From NCBI RefSeq assembly GCF_013415905.1, contig NZ_CP058909.1, positions 3,038,001 to 3,102,000 of the forward strand: DNA of 64,000 nt, read 5' to 3'. The notes under the pieces are model-generated. The model searched no databases. It saw only the letters and a program-made list of their open reading frames with translations, and was not told where the DNA came from. Made by a program: the position numbers and the translations under genes. This stretch comes from Halosimplex pelagicum. Its GTDB lineage: Archaea > Halobacteriota > Halobacteria > Halobacteriales > Haloarculaceae. The first letter of the stretch is position 1. The number at the start of each line of letters is the position of its first letter. Below, piece after piece: positions 1 through 8,946 of the stretch.

Positions 1-554
1 ACGGCCGGCGCGGGCTCTCGCGGCTCGTCTTCGGGAGCGTCGCGCGCTACGTCGTCAGGCACACGACGCGACCGGTCCTGACCGCCCGCGAGACCGACGC
101 CGACGCCGTCACCGACTACGACGACGTGCTGGTGCCCACGGACGGCAGCGACGCGGCCGAAGCGGCGATCGACCACGGGCTCGCCGTCGCCGACGCGTTC
201 GACGCGACCGTCCACGCGGTCAATATCGTCGACCTGAGCGGAATGGCCGCCGGCTCCGGCGTCGAACCGCCGACCAGCCAGCTCGAACGGTACACGGAGG
301 CGGGCGAGGCGGCCGTCGAGGCCGTCGCCGAGCGCGCCCGCGCCGAGGGGCTCGACGCGGTGACGGCCGTCGAACACGGCTTCCCCGCGGCCGACCTGCA
401 CGACTACGTCGACGAGGCGGAGGTCGACCTCGTGGCGATGGGGACCCACGGCCGGACCGGGATCGACCGCGTCCTCCTCGGGAGCACGACCGAGCGAGTC
501 CTCTCCCGGTCGCCGGCGCCGGTGCTGGCCGTCCACCCCGACGACGCCGAGTGA
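1..554 (+). CDS. Universal stress protein, two UspA domains, 5' end outside the window
   Basis: The reading frame is already open at base 3 and carries the end of a first UspA domain (FGSVARYVVRHTTRPVL), then a linker and a complete second UspA domain starting DDVLVPTDGSDAAEAA. The second domain ends with the nucleotide-loop motif GTHGRTGIDRVLLGSTTERV, as in ATP-binding Usp proteins. UspA proteins are soluble cytoplasmic stress factors. A GTG at 126 is available but would cut the protein between domains, so I treat the gene as a tandem-domain protein running in from upstream. The second domain is very close to the second domain of the gene at 1091-2065, so the two are probably duplicates. Confidence 0.9.
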   Translation, partial: GRRGLSRLVFGSVARYVVRHTTRPVLTARETDADAVTDYDDVLVPTDGSDAAEAAIDHGLAVADAFDATVHAVNIVDLSGMAAGSGVEPPTSQLERYTEAGEAAVEAVAERARAEGLDAVTAVEHGFPAADLHDYVDEAEVDLVAMGTHGRTGIDRVLLGSTTERVLSRSPAPVLAVHPDDAE

Positions 555-603
555 TCGTCCGGCAACCGACCACTTACCCGTCTGGAGGCCTCGGATCGGG
601 TAG

Positions 604-1032
604 ATGCCCGACGAGGAGCTCCAGTGGTCGGACCCGGACGGTCACGGCGAACAGTCCGTCGTCGACTGCGAGGCCTGCCAGTCGGTGCTCGACGACGAGA
701 GCGACCGGACCGTCTCCTTCCTGCTGCTCGACCACCTCACGATCCCGGTCCGGAGCTGCGAGCGCCACCTCGACCGGTTCTCGACCATCTGTGGCCTGAC
801 CACCGAGGACTCCGCCCGCGTGCTCGACCACTACCCGGCCGGCGGAGTCGCCTGCCCCGCCTGCCGGAACGCCCGCTACGACACGAGCCGGCCGATGGTC
901 TCCGTCGACGGCGGGATGGTCGTCCTCACCGCCTGCCCGGACCACCAGACGCAGATCCTCCAGCGGTTCGACACCGGTCTGGAGACCCACCAGCAGCTGA
1001 CGGCCAGCCTCGACGGCCGCGACGCGGTCTGA
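604..1032 (+). CDS. Conserved haloarchaeal protein with Cys/His clusters, probably zinc-binding
   Basis: A 142-residue acidic soluble protein with no membrane segment. Cys and His are arranged as CEAC (about residues 22-25), SCERH (about 52-56), CPAC (about 83-86) and CPDH near residue 110, which suggests two zinc sites. It sits between two related UspA genes and is preceded by a short spacer. I do not recognise a named family. Function is unknown; a zinc-ribbon regulatory or protein-binding role would fit but is not shown. Confidence 0.7.
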   Translation: MPDEELQWSDPDGHGEQSVVDCEACQSVLDDESDRTVSFLLLDHLTIPVRSCERHLDRFSTICGLTTEDSARVLDHYPAGGVACPACRNARYDTSRPMVSVDGGMVVLTACPDHQTQILQRFDTGLETHQQLTASLDGRDAV

Positions 1033-1090
1033 GTCTGACCCGCGCAGCCGTCGACCCGTCATTGAAACGGCTCGCGGCCCAACCGGGCGT

Positions 1091-2065
1091 ATGTACGAGT
1101 CCATCCTCGCGCCGACCGACGGGAGTCCGACTGCCGACCTGGCCGCCGACCACGCCCTCGCGCTGGCCGCGGCGTTCGACGCGTCCGTGACGGCGCTCGG
1201 CGTCGTCGACGCGGAGGAGGCGGCGGGGCCGTTCGACGCCGGCGGCGTCGACGACGACTACCTCGACCGACTGGAGACCGAGGCACAGCGGTCCGTCGAT
1301 TCGGTGGCCGAGCGCACGGACGGGCGAGTGCCCGTCGACGCGGTCGTCGTCGACGGGGACCCGACCGAGACCATCGTCGACCGCGCCGCCGACCACGACC
1401 TCGTCGTCCTCGGGACGCACGGCCGGTCGACCATCGACCGCGTGCTCACGGGTAGCACGAGCGCGGGGGTCGTCCGCGAGTCGCCGGCCCCGGTCGTCAC
1501 GGTCAGGAGCGACGACGGCGAGTCGGGGGGCGGCGACGAATCTGCGACCGGCGAGGGGTCGATGACGGGGGGCGACTCGCCCTTCGGTTACGACGACGTG
1601 CTGGTACCGACCGACGGCAGCGCCGCGGCCGAAGCGGCGGTCGACCACGGACTCGCCGTCGCCGACGCCTTCGACGCGACGGTCCACGCGGTCCACGTCG
1701 TCGACGTGAGCGCGGTCGCGGGCGGTGCGGGCGTCGCGGCCGGTGCCGGCGGAGCGGGGGCGGCGGGCGCCGGCGGCGACCTGCTGGAACCCATGATCGA
1801 GAACGGCGAGGAGGCGACCGAGCGCGTCGCCGAGCGCGCCCGCGGTGAGGGGCTCGACGCGGTCACCGATGTCGGCGAGGGGTCGCCCGGGTCGATGCTG
1901 GTCGACTACGTCGACGAGGAAGGGATCGACTTCGTGACCATGGGAACCCACGGCCACACCGGCCTCGACCGGGTGCTGCTGGGGAGCACGACCGAGCGGC
2001 TGATGCGCAACGTCTCCGTGCCTGTGCTGTCGGTCCGGGAGAGCGAAGACGACGCGGCGGAGTGA
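1091..2065 (+). CDS. Universal stress protein with two UspA domains
   Basis: 324 residues. Domain 1 spans about residues 1-140 (start YESILAPTDGSPTADLA, nucleotide motif GTHGRSTIDRVLTGSTS). An acidic Gly/Ser-rich linker of about 25 residues follows, then domain 2 at about 160-320 (YDDVLVPTDGSAAAEAA, motif GTHGHTGLDRVLLGSTTERL). Both keep the G-2x-G-9x-G-(S/T) loop of ATP-binding Usps. Domain 2 contains a run of Ala/Gly (about residues 215-225) that its sister at the window start lacks. The nearly identical stretch HGLAVADAFDATVHAV in both proteins points to duplication. Confidence 0.93.
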   Translation: MYESILAPTDGSPTADLAADHALALAAAFDASVTALGVVDAEEAAGPFDAGGVDDDYLDRLETEAQRSVDSVAERTDGRVPVDAVVVDGDPTETIVDRAADHDLVVLGTHGRSTIDRVLTGSTSAGVVRESPAPVVTVRSDDGESGGGDESATGEGSMTGGDSPFGYDDVLVPTDGSAAAEAAVDHGLAVADAFDATVHAVHVVDVSAVAGGAGVAAGAGGAGAAGAGGDLLEPMIENGEEATERVAERARGEGLDAVTDVGEGSPGSMLVDYVDEEGIDFVTMGTHGHTGLDRVLLGSTTERLMRNVSVPVLSVRESEDDAAE

Positions 2066-2077
2066 ACCCCTGGCGGT

Positions 2078-3055
2078 TCAGAACAGCGCGTCGCTCTCGT
2101 CGAGGATCTGCGCGGGGCCGCCAACCTCCCAGACGCGGGTGTCGACGCCGCAGTCGGCGACGACCTCCTCGACGCGGTCGACGTGCTCGGCGGTGGTGTT
2201 GACGTAGGTGCTGGCGCCGGTGTCGACGGAGAAGTAGACGGGGACGCCCTCCTCGCGGAGTTCGCGGACGGCGTTGAATATCTCGATCGTGCGCGGTTGC
2301 CAGTACACCCACCCGGAGGGGCCGGTCATCGTCGTCGCCGCGAGCGACAGCGAGTCGTGTTCTGCGCGTTCGAAGGCGGCGTCGAAGTCGCCCTCGCGGA
2401 GTTCGCCGCGCATCTTCGCGATCTGGCCGTGGATGTGGGCCATCCGCCCCTCGAACATGTGGCTCTCGGCGGCCTCGGCGTGGGCGGAGTCGGTCTCCTT
2501 GTAGCTCGGGACCATTCCCGCGACGACGCGCACGTCGTCTTCCAGCTCGTCGGCGACCTCGATGCGCTCCGAGCGGCAGTCCTCGTCGTCGGTACCCGTT
2601 CGCAGGTGCGAGTACGCCCCCGTGACCGCGCGGGCCGCCGAGGCGGACCCGCGGCGGGCGATGGCGGAGACTTCCGGACGGGTCAGGTCCAGCCCCGCGG
2701 CCTCCGAGAGGGCCATCGCGGCCGCCGCGAACCCGGAGGCCGAGGAGCCGAAGCCGATGTTCGTCGGGAAGGAGTTCTCCGAGACGAAGCGGACGCGGTG
2801 GTCGATGCCCGCGCGGTCGCGCACCTCGTCGACGACCGTGCGGATGCGGTCGGCGCCGCTCCCCTCGACGGGGTCGCTGTCGACGACGTACTCGTCTTCC
2901 TCGCGGTCGGGGTCGAACTCGGCGGTCGTCTTCGTGTGGCTCGGCGCGGTGCAGAGACTGATCGAGTCGTGATACGGGTGTCGCAGTTCCTCGTCGCGCA
3001 TCCCGTGGTATTTCACGAGCCCCTGGATCGGGTGGGCCTTCGCGGTCGCCTTCAT
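2078..3055 (-). CDS. mvaD: Phosphomevalonate decarboxylase (haloarchaeal mevalonate pathway)
   Basis: 325 residues from the ATG at 3055; I prefer this to the in-frame start at 3079 because related proteins begin MKATAKAHPIQG. A GHMP-kinase fold protein with the ATP-loop motif PTNIGFGSSASGFAAA (about residues 97-112). Haloarchaeal members of this family decarboxylate mevalonate 5-phosphate to isopentenyl phosphate, as shown for Haloferax volcanii; this feeds isoprenoid lipid synthesis in the cytoplasm. The protein resembles diphosphomevalonate decarboxylases, so the substrate is inferred from lineage. It is transcribed away from the dehydrogenase at 3187, and the two share the region 3056-3186 for promoters. 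Confidence 0.92.
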   Translation of the reverse strand: MKATAKAHPIQGLVKYHGMRDEELRHPYHDSISLCTAPSHTKTTAEFDPDREEDEYVVDSDPVEGSGADRIRTVVDEVRDRAGIDHRVRFVSENSFPTNIGFGSSASGFAAAAMALSEAAGLDLTRPEVSAIARRGSASAARAVTGAYSHLRTGTDDEDCRSERIEVADELEDDVRVVAGMVPSYKETDSAHAEAAESHMFEGRMAHIHGQIAKMRGELREGDFDAAFERAEHDSLSLAATTMTGPSGWVYWQPRTIEIFNAVRELREEGVPVYFSVDTGASTYVNTTAEHVDRVEEVVADCGVDTRVWEVGGPAQILDESDALF

Positions 3056-3157
3056 ACCCGGGAATCCGCGGGTCTCCACTTTGCTGTTGTGGCTCCGGTC
3101 CGTCGGGGTGCGCTGTCGTTCGCGCGAGTGTGCCAGAGCGGGCGTCGTGCGTGAAGA

Positions 3158-3165
3158 CTATTTGC
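3158..3165 (+). promoter_or_regulatory. TATA-like box for the oxidoreductase at 3187
   Basis: The sequence ACTATTTG is centred about 26 nt before the ATG at 3187. That is the spacing of a leaderless haloarchaeal promoter and supports the ATG at 3187 over the upstream in-frame codon at 3130. Confidence 0.5.
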
Positions 3166-3186
3166 CGGGGGCGGGATCTCTCGTCC

Positions 3187-4257
3187 ATGGAAGTCGACCT
3201 CGACAGTTTCAGCGCTCGCGACTGGGAGGAGCCGACCGACGCGGAACCGATCCGGTTCGCCATGGTCGGGCTCGGGTGGTGGACGCGCGAGCTATCGATC
3301 CCCGCCGTCGAAGGCGCCGACCACTGTACGACGACGGCTCTGGTCAGTTCCAGCACGGAGAAAGCCGAGGACGTGGCGGCCGACCTGGAGGGGATCGAGG
3401 CGACGCTCACCTACGACGAGTGGGCCGACGGCGCGGCGACCGACGCCTACGACGCGGTGTACATCTGTACGCCGAACGGACTCCACCGCGACAACGTCGA
3501 GTCCGCGGCCGCCCACGACAAGGCGGTCCTCTGCGAGAAGCCCCTGGAGGCGACCGTTGAGGACGCCCGGGCGACCGTCGACGCCTGCCGGGACGCGGAC
3601 GTGCCGCTGATGGTCGCCTACCGGCTCCAGACCGAACCAGTCGCTCGCCGCGCCCGGGAACTGATCCAGAGCGGCGCCATCGGCGACGTGGTCTCGATAG
3701 TCGGGCACATGTCCGACAACATTCTCGACGCCGTCGACGAGTCGAGCTGGCGGTTCGACCCCGATCTGGCCGGCGGGACGACGCTCAACGACATCGGGAT
3801 CTACCCGCTGAACACGATCCGGTTCATCCTGGAGGAGGACCCCCAGGCGGTGTACGCCCGGACCGAGTCCGAACAACCCGCCTACGAGGGCACCGACGAG
3901 CACGGGGCCTTCCAGCTGGAGTTCCCCGGGGGAAAACTTGCTTCGTGTACCGTCACCCACAGCGCGACGGTGACCTCCAGCCTCCGGTTCGTCGGCACCG
4001 AGGGCGAACTGACCGTTGAGGGGCTGTTCTTCCCGAACACCCGGAAGGTGCTCCGGGTGTCCGGGCCGGACATCGAGGGCGAGTTCCGGCCGGAACCGGT
4101 CGACCAGATGCGCGAGGAGTTCGACTACTTCGCCAACCGCCTCCAGAACGGTCTCGACCCCGAACCCGACGGCGAACACGGCATGGTCGACATGCGCGTG
4201 ATCCGCGCGCTCTACGAGTCCGCCGAGAGCGGCCAGCGCGTCGAACTCGACCTGTGA
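3187..4257 (+). CDS. Gfo/Idh/MocA oxidoreductase, D-xylose 1-dehydrogenase-like
   Basis: 356 residues. The N-terminal Rossmann fold has the dinucleotide motif MVGLGWW (about 26-32); the EKP signature is at 117-119; the C-terminal GFO_IDH_MocA domain contains GGTTLNDIGIYPLNT. The pattern ARDW...IRFAMVGLGWWTRE...DAYDAVYICTPN closely resembles the NADP-dependent D-xylose dehydrogenases of Haloarcula and Haloferax, which oxidise xylose to xylonolactone. No other pentose gene lies next to it, so glucose-fructose-oxidoreductase-like activity on another sugar is possible. The start was chosen from the TATA spacing. Confidence 0.82.
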   Translation: MEVDLDSFSARDWEEPTDAEPIRFAMVGLGWWTRELSIPAVEGADHCTTTALVSSSTEKAEDVAADLEGIEATLTYDEWADGAATDAYDAVYICTPNGLHRDNVESAAAHDKAVLCEKPLEATVEDARATVDACRDADVPLMVAYRLQTEPVARRARELIQSGAIGDVVSIVGHMSDNILDAVDESSWRFDPDLAGGTTLNDIGIYPLNTIRFILEEDPQAVYARTESEQPAYEGTDEHGAFQLEFPGGKLASCTVTHSATVTSSLRFVGTEGELTVEGLFFPNTRKVLRVSGPDIEGEFRPEPVDQMREEFDYFANRLQNGLDPEPDGEHGMVDMRVIRALYESAESGQRVELDL

Positions 4258-4386
4258 GCGGGACGCGAAAGCAGCGACGGCCGAACGGGCGTCCCACCGT
4301 ACCGAGCATCCGCACGCCTCGGGCACGCGACGTTCGAGACAGCGGGGATCGTGCCGGCGCGAAACCCGCTCGTCGAGTGTCGCCGG

Positions 4387-5877
4387 TCACGAGGTGAACA
4401 CGTACGCCGAGCCCCCCGAGCCGTCCGTGTCGAAGTCCCTCACGTCACCGACGAGGGCAGTGGCGCCGTCGGTCGACAGCGCCACGGAATTGCCGAACTG
4501 CTGGCCGTTCGCCGCGTCGTCGACGAGCTTGGCTTGCTGGGCCCACGAGTCGTCGGAGCCGTCGAACACGTATGCAGCGCCGGCGTTCGTGGTTTTCGAG
4601 GAATATTTGTTCTCGGCGCCGAGGAGCGCCCTCGAACCGTCGCCCGACAGCGCGACTGAGATCCCGAAGTGGTCCTTGGCGTCGCCGTCTTCGGCGATGA
4701 GTTTCGCCTGCTGGGTCCACGCCTCGCCGGAGCCGTCGAACACGTACGCCGAGCCCGAAAGGTCGCCGTACGGGTCCTCGTCCCCGAAGGCGCCGACGAG
4801 AGCGGTGGTCCCGTCGCCGGATAGCGCCACCGACCAGCCGAAGACGTCGTCGCTGTCGCCGTCGGCGGCGGTGAGTTTCGCCCGCCGAGTCCACGACTCG
4901 CCGGAGCCGTCGAACACGTACGCCGAGCCCGAAAGGTCGCCGTTCGGATCCGCCTCGTGGGGGTCGCCGACGAGAGCGGTCGCGCCGTTGTCCGACAGCG
5001 CCAGTGATTTGGCGAAGTCGTCCTCGCTCTCCCCGTCGTCGGCGGTGAGTTTCGCCTGCTGGGTCCACGACTCGCCGGAGCGGTCGAAGACGTATGCCGA
5101 ACCCGCGTCCCTGGTATCCGGGTCCGTCTGATAGCAACCGACGACGGCGCTCGTCCCGTCGCTCGACATCGCCGCCGAGTAGCCGAAGCCGTCGAACTCC
5201 TCGCCGTCGTCGGGGGCGAGCTTGGCCCGCTGGGTCCACGAGTCGCCGACGGCCTCGAAGACGTACGCCGAGCCCGCCTCCTCGCCGTTCGGGTCCTCGT
5301 CCCCGTAGGCACCGATGACGGCGGTGGTACCGTCGCTCGACACCGCCACCGAACTGCCGAAGTAGTCCTGGCTGTCGCCGTCGTCGGGGGTGAGCTTTGC
5401 CGCCTGGGACCACGAGCCGCCGGACCCGTCGAACACGTACGCCGCTCCCGAGCTCTGCCCGTTCGACTCGTCGGCCGTGCTCGTATCACCGCCGCTGGGC
5501 GTCTCGGTCGCGCTGAGCGTCCCTTCGAAGTCGCCGCTCGCGATGGCGCCGACGACGGCTGTGGTGCCGTCGCCGGACACCGCCAGCGAGTAGCCGAACA
5601 TGTCGCCGGTGTCCCCGTCGTCCGGGTCAAAGTTGGCCCGCTGGGTCCAGCCACCGGTCGACTCTGCGGTCTCCGGTGGCGTGTCCGCAGTTTCGGAGGG
5701 GGTGTCCGCGGTTTCGGGCGGTGTTTCCGCGGTTTCGGAGGGCGGTTCCGAGGTGTCGGAGGGCGCGTCTGTGGGATCAGGGGTTCCATCGTCACCGGAA
5801 CCGTCGCTACAGCCGGCGATCGCCCCGATCCCGGCGATCCCACAGAGCCGGAGGAACTGTCGTCTGTGTGCCGTCAC
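4387..5877 (-). CDS. Exported lipoprotein with seven FG-GAP-like beta-propeller repeats
   Basis: 496 residues starting at a GTG (5877). That start puts a short Tat-type signal at the N-terminus: RR at residues 5-6 (HRRQFLRLCG), a hydrophobic stretch, and a lipobox ending AGC at Cys23. A Thr/Pro/Glu linker follows, made of imperfect repeats of PSETADTPPETA. Seven copies of a unit of about 55-60 residues come next, of the form SWTQQAKLTADDG..FG.SVALSGDGTTALVGA...GSAYVFDGSG, predicting a seven-bladed propeller on the cell surface. The earlier in-frame ATG at 6060 would add a basic tail without signal features, so I reject it. Ligand unknown. Confidence 0.85.
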   Translation of the reverse strand: MTAHRRQFLRLCGIAGIGAIAGCSDGSGDDGTPDPTDAPSDTSEPPSETAETPPETADTPSETADTPPETAESTGGWTQRANFDPDDGDTGDMFGYSLAVSGDGTTAVVGAIASGDFEGTLSATETPSGGDTSTADESNGQSSGAAYVFDGSGGSWSQAAKLTPDDGDSQDYFGSSVAVSSDGTTAVIGAYGDEDPNGEEAGSAYVFEAVGDSWTQRAKLAPDDGEEFDGFGYSAAMSSDGTSAVVGCYQTDPDTRDAGSAYVFDRSGESWTQQAKLTADDGESEDDFAKSLALSDNGATALVGDPHEADPNGDLSGSAYVFDGSGESWTRRAKLTAADGDSDDVFGWSVALSGDGTTALVGAFGDEDPYGDLSGSAYVFDGSGEAWTQQAKLIAEDGDAKDHFGISVALSGDGSRALLGAENKYSSKTTNAGAAYVFDGSDDSWAQQAKLVDDAANGQQFGNSVALSTDGATALVGDVRDFDTDGSGGSAYVFTS

Positions 5878-5995
5878 ATTTCTACGGGAGTGACGACTCG
5901 GTAACAACTTTGTGGTCGCCAGCGAGTGGCGGCCCGGCCGAAGAGATCGATCCGGCGGATGAAGAGGTGGCCAGTTGGTCACCTGTGCTGAGCAT

Positions 5996-6112
5996 CCGGC
6001 GCCGCAGGCGCGCGGTTCACCGAACTCGCGCTCTGCGCGAGTTCGGCCTTTTTCACCCATGTTTTTGGCGGAGGGGTGGGCGCGGTTTGCCCAACCTCCG
6101 CGAAAGAGATGG
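5996..6112 (+). repeat. Nested-hairpin dispersed element, copy A
   Basis: Three stem-loops in a row. A small one is at 5999-6011 (GCGCC-GCA-GGCGC). A perfect 10-bp stem pairs 6021-6030 with 6036-6045. An outer stem pairs 6057-6074 with 6095-6112 at 15 of 18 positions and encloses a small GGGC/GCCC hairpin. Between the stems lies the core CCTTTTTCACCCATGTTTTTGG. The right end abuts the stop codon of the SDR gene. The same architecture recurs at 8947-9086 and 35621-35721. It encodes no protein. Confidence 0.75.
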
Positions 6113-6115
6113 TCT

Positions 6116-6943
6116 CTAGAGGACCTGATAGCCGCCGTCGACGTACAGCAGGTGGCCGTTGACGTAGGAGGCGTCGTCGGACGCGAGAAAGAGGTACGCC
6201 CCCGCTACCTCGTCGGGCGTGGCCATCCGCCCCATCGGGATGGTGGGTTCGATCTCCTGGTCGCGCAGGTCCGGCAGGTCGGCGTCGGAGAGCAGGAACC
6301 CGTCGCCGAGGTCGCGGTCGTAGTCGGGGTTGCCCTGGCCGAAGGTGGTCCGGATGATGCCGGGCGCGACGGCGTTGACGCGGATGTCGTGGCGGGCGAG
6401 TTCCAGCGCGGCGACGCGGGTGATCATCATCACGGCGCCCTTCGAGGCGTCGTACATCGTGTGACCCAGCTGGGCGTACTCGGAGCTGATCGAGGCGGTG
6501 TTGACGATGTTCCCGGAGACGCCGCGGTCGAGCATGTCGCGGGCGGCGGCGCGGCAGCCGGCGAAGACGCCGCGGACGTTGATCGCCATCACCTGGTCGA
6601 AGGCGTCGGCGTCGGTCTCGGTCAGCGCGGCCTCGCGGTAGATGCCGGCGTTGTTGACCATCACGTCGACGCCGCCCAGGTCGCGGGCGCCCTCGACGAC
6701 CGACCCGACCTGCTCGGGGTCGGACACGTCCGTCTCGACGAAGGTGGCGTCCCCGCCGGCGTCCTCGATGGCCTCCTGTGTCGGCGCCGAGACGCCGTCC
6801 TCCTTCGGCTGTTCGCGCAGGTCGGCGACGACGACGGTCGCGCCCGCCTCGCCGTAGCGGAGCGCGACCTCGCGGCCGATGCCCGAGGTGCCGCCGGTCA
6901 CGATCACCGTCTCGCCGGAAAAGTCGTAGTTCGCGGTTCCCAT
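6116..6943 (-). CDS. Short-chain dehydrogenase/reductase (SDR)
   Basis: 275 residues, a classical SDR. The coenzyme motif TGGTSGIG is at 16-23; Asp41 at the end of beta-2 favours NAD(H); NNAG is at about 97-100; the catalytic Ser is at 151 or 153; YDASK gives Tyr164 and Lys168. The C-terminus VNGHLLYVDGGYQVL is typical of glucose-1-dehydrogenase or 3-oxoacyl-ACP-reductase-like SDRs. The substrate cannot be read from the sequence. It is divergent from the sialidase-fold gene at 7027, which suggests but does not prove a carbohydrate substrate. Dispersed repeat copy A begins 3 nt after its stop. Confidence 0.88.
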   Translation of the reverse strand: MGTANYDFSGETVIVTGGTSGIGREVALRYGEAGATVVVADLREQPKEDGVSAPTQEAIEDAGGDATFVETDVSDPEQVGSVVEGARDLGGVDVMVNNAGIYREAALTETDADAFDQVMAINVRGVFAGCRAAARDMLDRGVSGNIVNTASISSEYAQLGHTMYDASKGAVMMITRVAALELARHDIRVNAVAPGIIRTTFGQGNPDYDRDLGDGFLLSDADLPDLRDQEIEPTIPMGRMATPDEVAGAYLFLASDDASYVNGHLLYVDGGYQVL

Positions 6944-7026
6944 ACGTCGGTTCCCGGGGCGGACTCCTTTGTAGCTTTCCGCTCCGGATCACCCGGCTCT
7001 ATGTGGCCGGCGGCGGACGAACCGGT

Positions 7027-8250
7027 ATGAGTCGATCACGCGAGGGAGACGCGCTGTACACACCGCCGGCAGACGCGCCGGGCGCGGGGGCCATGTACCC
7101 GCGCGTCGAACGGCTGCTGCACGACGACGCCGACGGCGAGACGCTGCTGGCGACCTTCGAGCACTACGCGAGCGCCGACCCCGACTGCGCCGACCCGTTC
7201 GCCGAGGAGTTCGACGGGACCGTCCCCGAGGACCAGCCGTACTTCCCGATCTACCGGAGTACGGACGGCGGCGAGACGTGGGACGCGTTCTCGGCGATCC
7301 GCGACACCGAGAACGACTGGGGGCTGCGCTACCAGCCGGTCCTGTTCGAACTCCCCGAGGCCGTCGGCCCGTGGGGCGCGGGCACGGTGCTCGCCGCCGG
7401 CAACTCGCTCCCCGACGACCGCTCGCGGACCAGCATCGACGTGTACGCGAGCGAGGACGGCGGCCGCTCGTGGTCGTACGTCAGCACGGTCGCGGAGGGC
7501 GGTCGCGCCGTCCCGCAGGCCGACGAGACGCCGGTCTGGGAACCCGAACTCGCGCTCGACGCCGACCGCGAACTCGTCTGCTACTTCGCGGACGAGCGCC
7601 ACCGCGAGGACGGCTACGACCAGCTCGTCGGCCACCGGCGCTCGGTCGACGGCGGACGCACCTGGGAGGATGAGGTGTTCGACGCGGTCGTCCCTAACGG
7701 CGAGGACCGGCCGGGGATGCCCGTCGTGACGCGCCTCCCGGACGGCCGCTACGTGCTCACGTTCGAGGTCGTCGGGCCGACCCACGAGGGCGGCCTCTTC
7801 GTCAAGACCTCGCCCGACGGGCGGGACTGGGGCGACCCCGAAGACCTCGGGTCACCCGTCGAGACCGCCGAAGGCCACCGGCTCACGAACGGACCGTACG
7901 TCACGTGGACGCCCGGGGGCGTCGGGGACGAGGCTGGCGCGGCGACCAGTGCCGACGGAGCCGTCGTCGCGTCGGCGAAGACGCTCCGGACCGACGGCGA
8001 CGAACAGGCGCCCGGGAGCGGTCGGACGCTCCTGGCGACGACCGACTTCGAGGACTTCGCCGACTGGGAACCGGTGGCGGCGCCGCTATCGTTCGCCGAC
8101 GAGTTCGACACCGGCCAGAGGACCGTCGGCTGGACGACGCCGCTGCTCCCCTCGGCCGACGGCGAGGAGTTGCTCCAGATGACCTCGACGCACGTCGCGG
8201 ACGGCCGCTGTGAGATCCGCTACGCGTCCGCCCCGCTCGACCTCTCCTGA
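7027..8250 (+). CDS. Sialidase-fold (BNR/Asp-box) protein, possible glycosidase
   Basis: 407 residues from the ATG at 7027. Three clear Asp boxes are present: STDGGETW (78-85), SEDGGRSW (142-149) and SVDGGRTW (206-213). A degenerate fourth, SPDGRDW, is near 256. These mark a six-bladed sialidase-type propeller as in GH33 and GH93 enzymes. No signal peptide or lipobox is seen, so a cytoplasmic location is likely, unusual for the group. Catalytic residues cannot be assigned by eye. Divergent transcription with an SDR suggests a small sugar-use locus. Confidence 0.72.
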   Translation: MSRSREGDALYTPPADAPGAGAMYPRVERLLHDDADGETLLATFEHYASADPDCADPFAEEFDGTVPEDQPYFPIYRSTDGGETWDAFSAIRDTENDWGLRYQPVLFELPEAVGPWGAGTVLAAGNSLPDDRSRTSIDVYASEDGGRSWSYVSTVAEGGRAVPQADETPVWEPELALDADRELVCYFADERHREDGYDQLVGHRRSVDGGRTWEDEVFDAVVPNGEDRPGMPVVTRLPDGRYVLTFEVVGPTHEGGLFVKTSPDGRDWGDPEDLGSPVETAEGHRLTNGPYVTWTPGGVGDEAGAATSADGAVVASAKTLRTDGDEQAPGSGRTLLATTDFEDFADWEPVAAPLSFADEFDTGQRTVGWTTPLLPSADGEELLQMTSTHVADGRCEIRYASAPLDLS

Positions 8251-8281
8251 GAAACCGGCTGCAAGACGGTTCCGAACCCCG

Positions 8282-8848
8282 CTACTCGTCTCTCCACTTG
8301 ATCGAGCAGCCGCGGCTGGGCAGGAACTCGTCGTCGATGTCCTCTCCGGCGAGCACGCGGTCGATGAGTCCCTTCATCTCCCGCTCGGTCGGCTCGTCGT
8401 CGGGGTTCGTCGCGTCGTCGAGCCGGCCGTGGTACGCCAGGCGGAACTCGCCGTCCTCGCGGGCGAACAGGAACGGGTCCGGCGTGCAGGCGGCGCCGTA
8501 CTCGGCAGCGACTGCCTGGCTCTCGTCGCGCAGGTAGGCGTCGTACCGGACCGTCCCGTTCTCGACGTACTCGACCATCTTCTCGAAGGAGTCCTCGGGG
8601 TACTCCTCGGCGTCGTTGGGGTTGATCCCGACGACCGCGGCGTCGTCGTACTCCTCGGCGAGCGCGTTCAGCTCGTCGAACTTCGCCTTCGCGTACGGGC
8701 AGTGGTTACAGGTGAACACGACCAGCAGCGCGTCGCTGTCGGCGAAATCGTCGAGGGTGTGTGTCTCGCCGTCGACGCCCGGCAGTTCGAACGCCGGTGC
8801 GGCGTCGCCGCGGTCTAACGCGTCTTCCTCGGAGTCGAGTGCGACCAT
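8282..8848 (-). CDS. Thioredoxin-fold (redoxin/TlpA-like) protein with CNHC motif
   Basis: 188 residues from the ATG at 8848. The redoxin start GDAAPAFELPGVDGETHTLDDF precedes the active-site-like FTCNHCPYAKAKFDEL, with Cys47 and Cys50. A second Cys pair site (GAACTPDPFLF) and the C-terminal RGCSIKW are typical of this AhpC/TSA-related thioredoxin group. It lacks a signal peptide, so a cytoplasmic thiol-disulfide or peroxide function is likely. The longer in-frame start at 9052 would run through repeat copy B and is rejected. Confidence 0.87.
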   Translation of the reverse strand: MVALDSEEDALDRGDAAPAFELPGVDGETHTLDDFADSDALLVVFTCNHCPYAKAKFDELNALAEEYDDAAVVGINPNDAEEYPEDSFEKMVEYVENGTVRYDAYLRDESQAVAAEYGAACTPDPFLFAREDGEFRLAYHGRLDDATNPDDEPTEREMKGLIDRVLAGEDIDDEFLPSRGCSIKWRDE

Positions 8849-8946
8849 GACGACCGGCAGTACGGACGCCCGGAGAAAGTGACTTTGGGTGGGTACTCGA
8901 CGGTGCTCAGTTCGATCTGATACTGAGTATTCGGATAGCATATCGT

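Noticed and set aside
5878-6115. Gene-tail duplication at element copy A, as seen at copy C
   Set aside because: The sequence on the far side of copy A does not resemble the end of the SDR gene.
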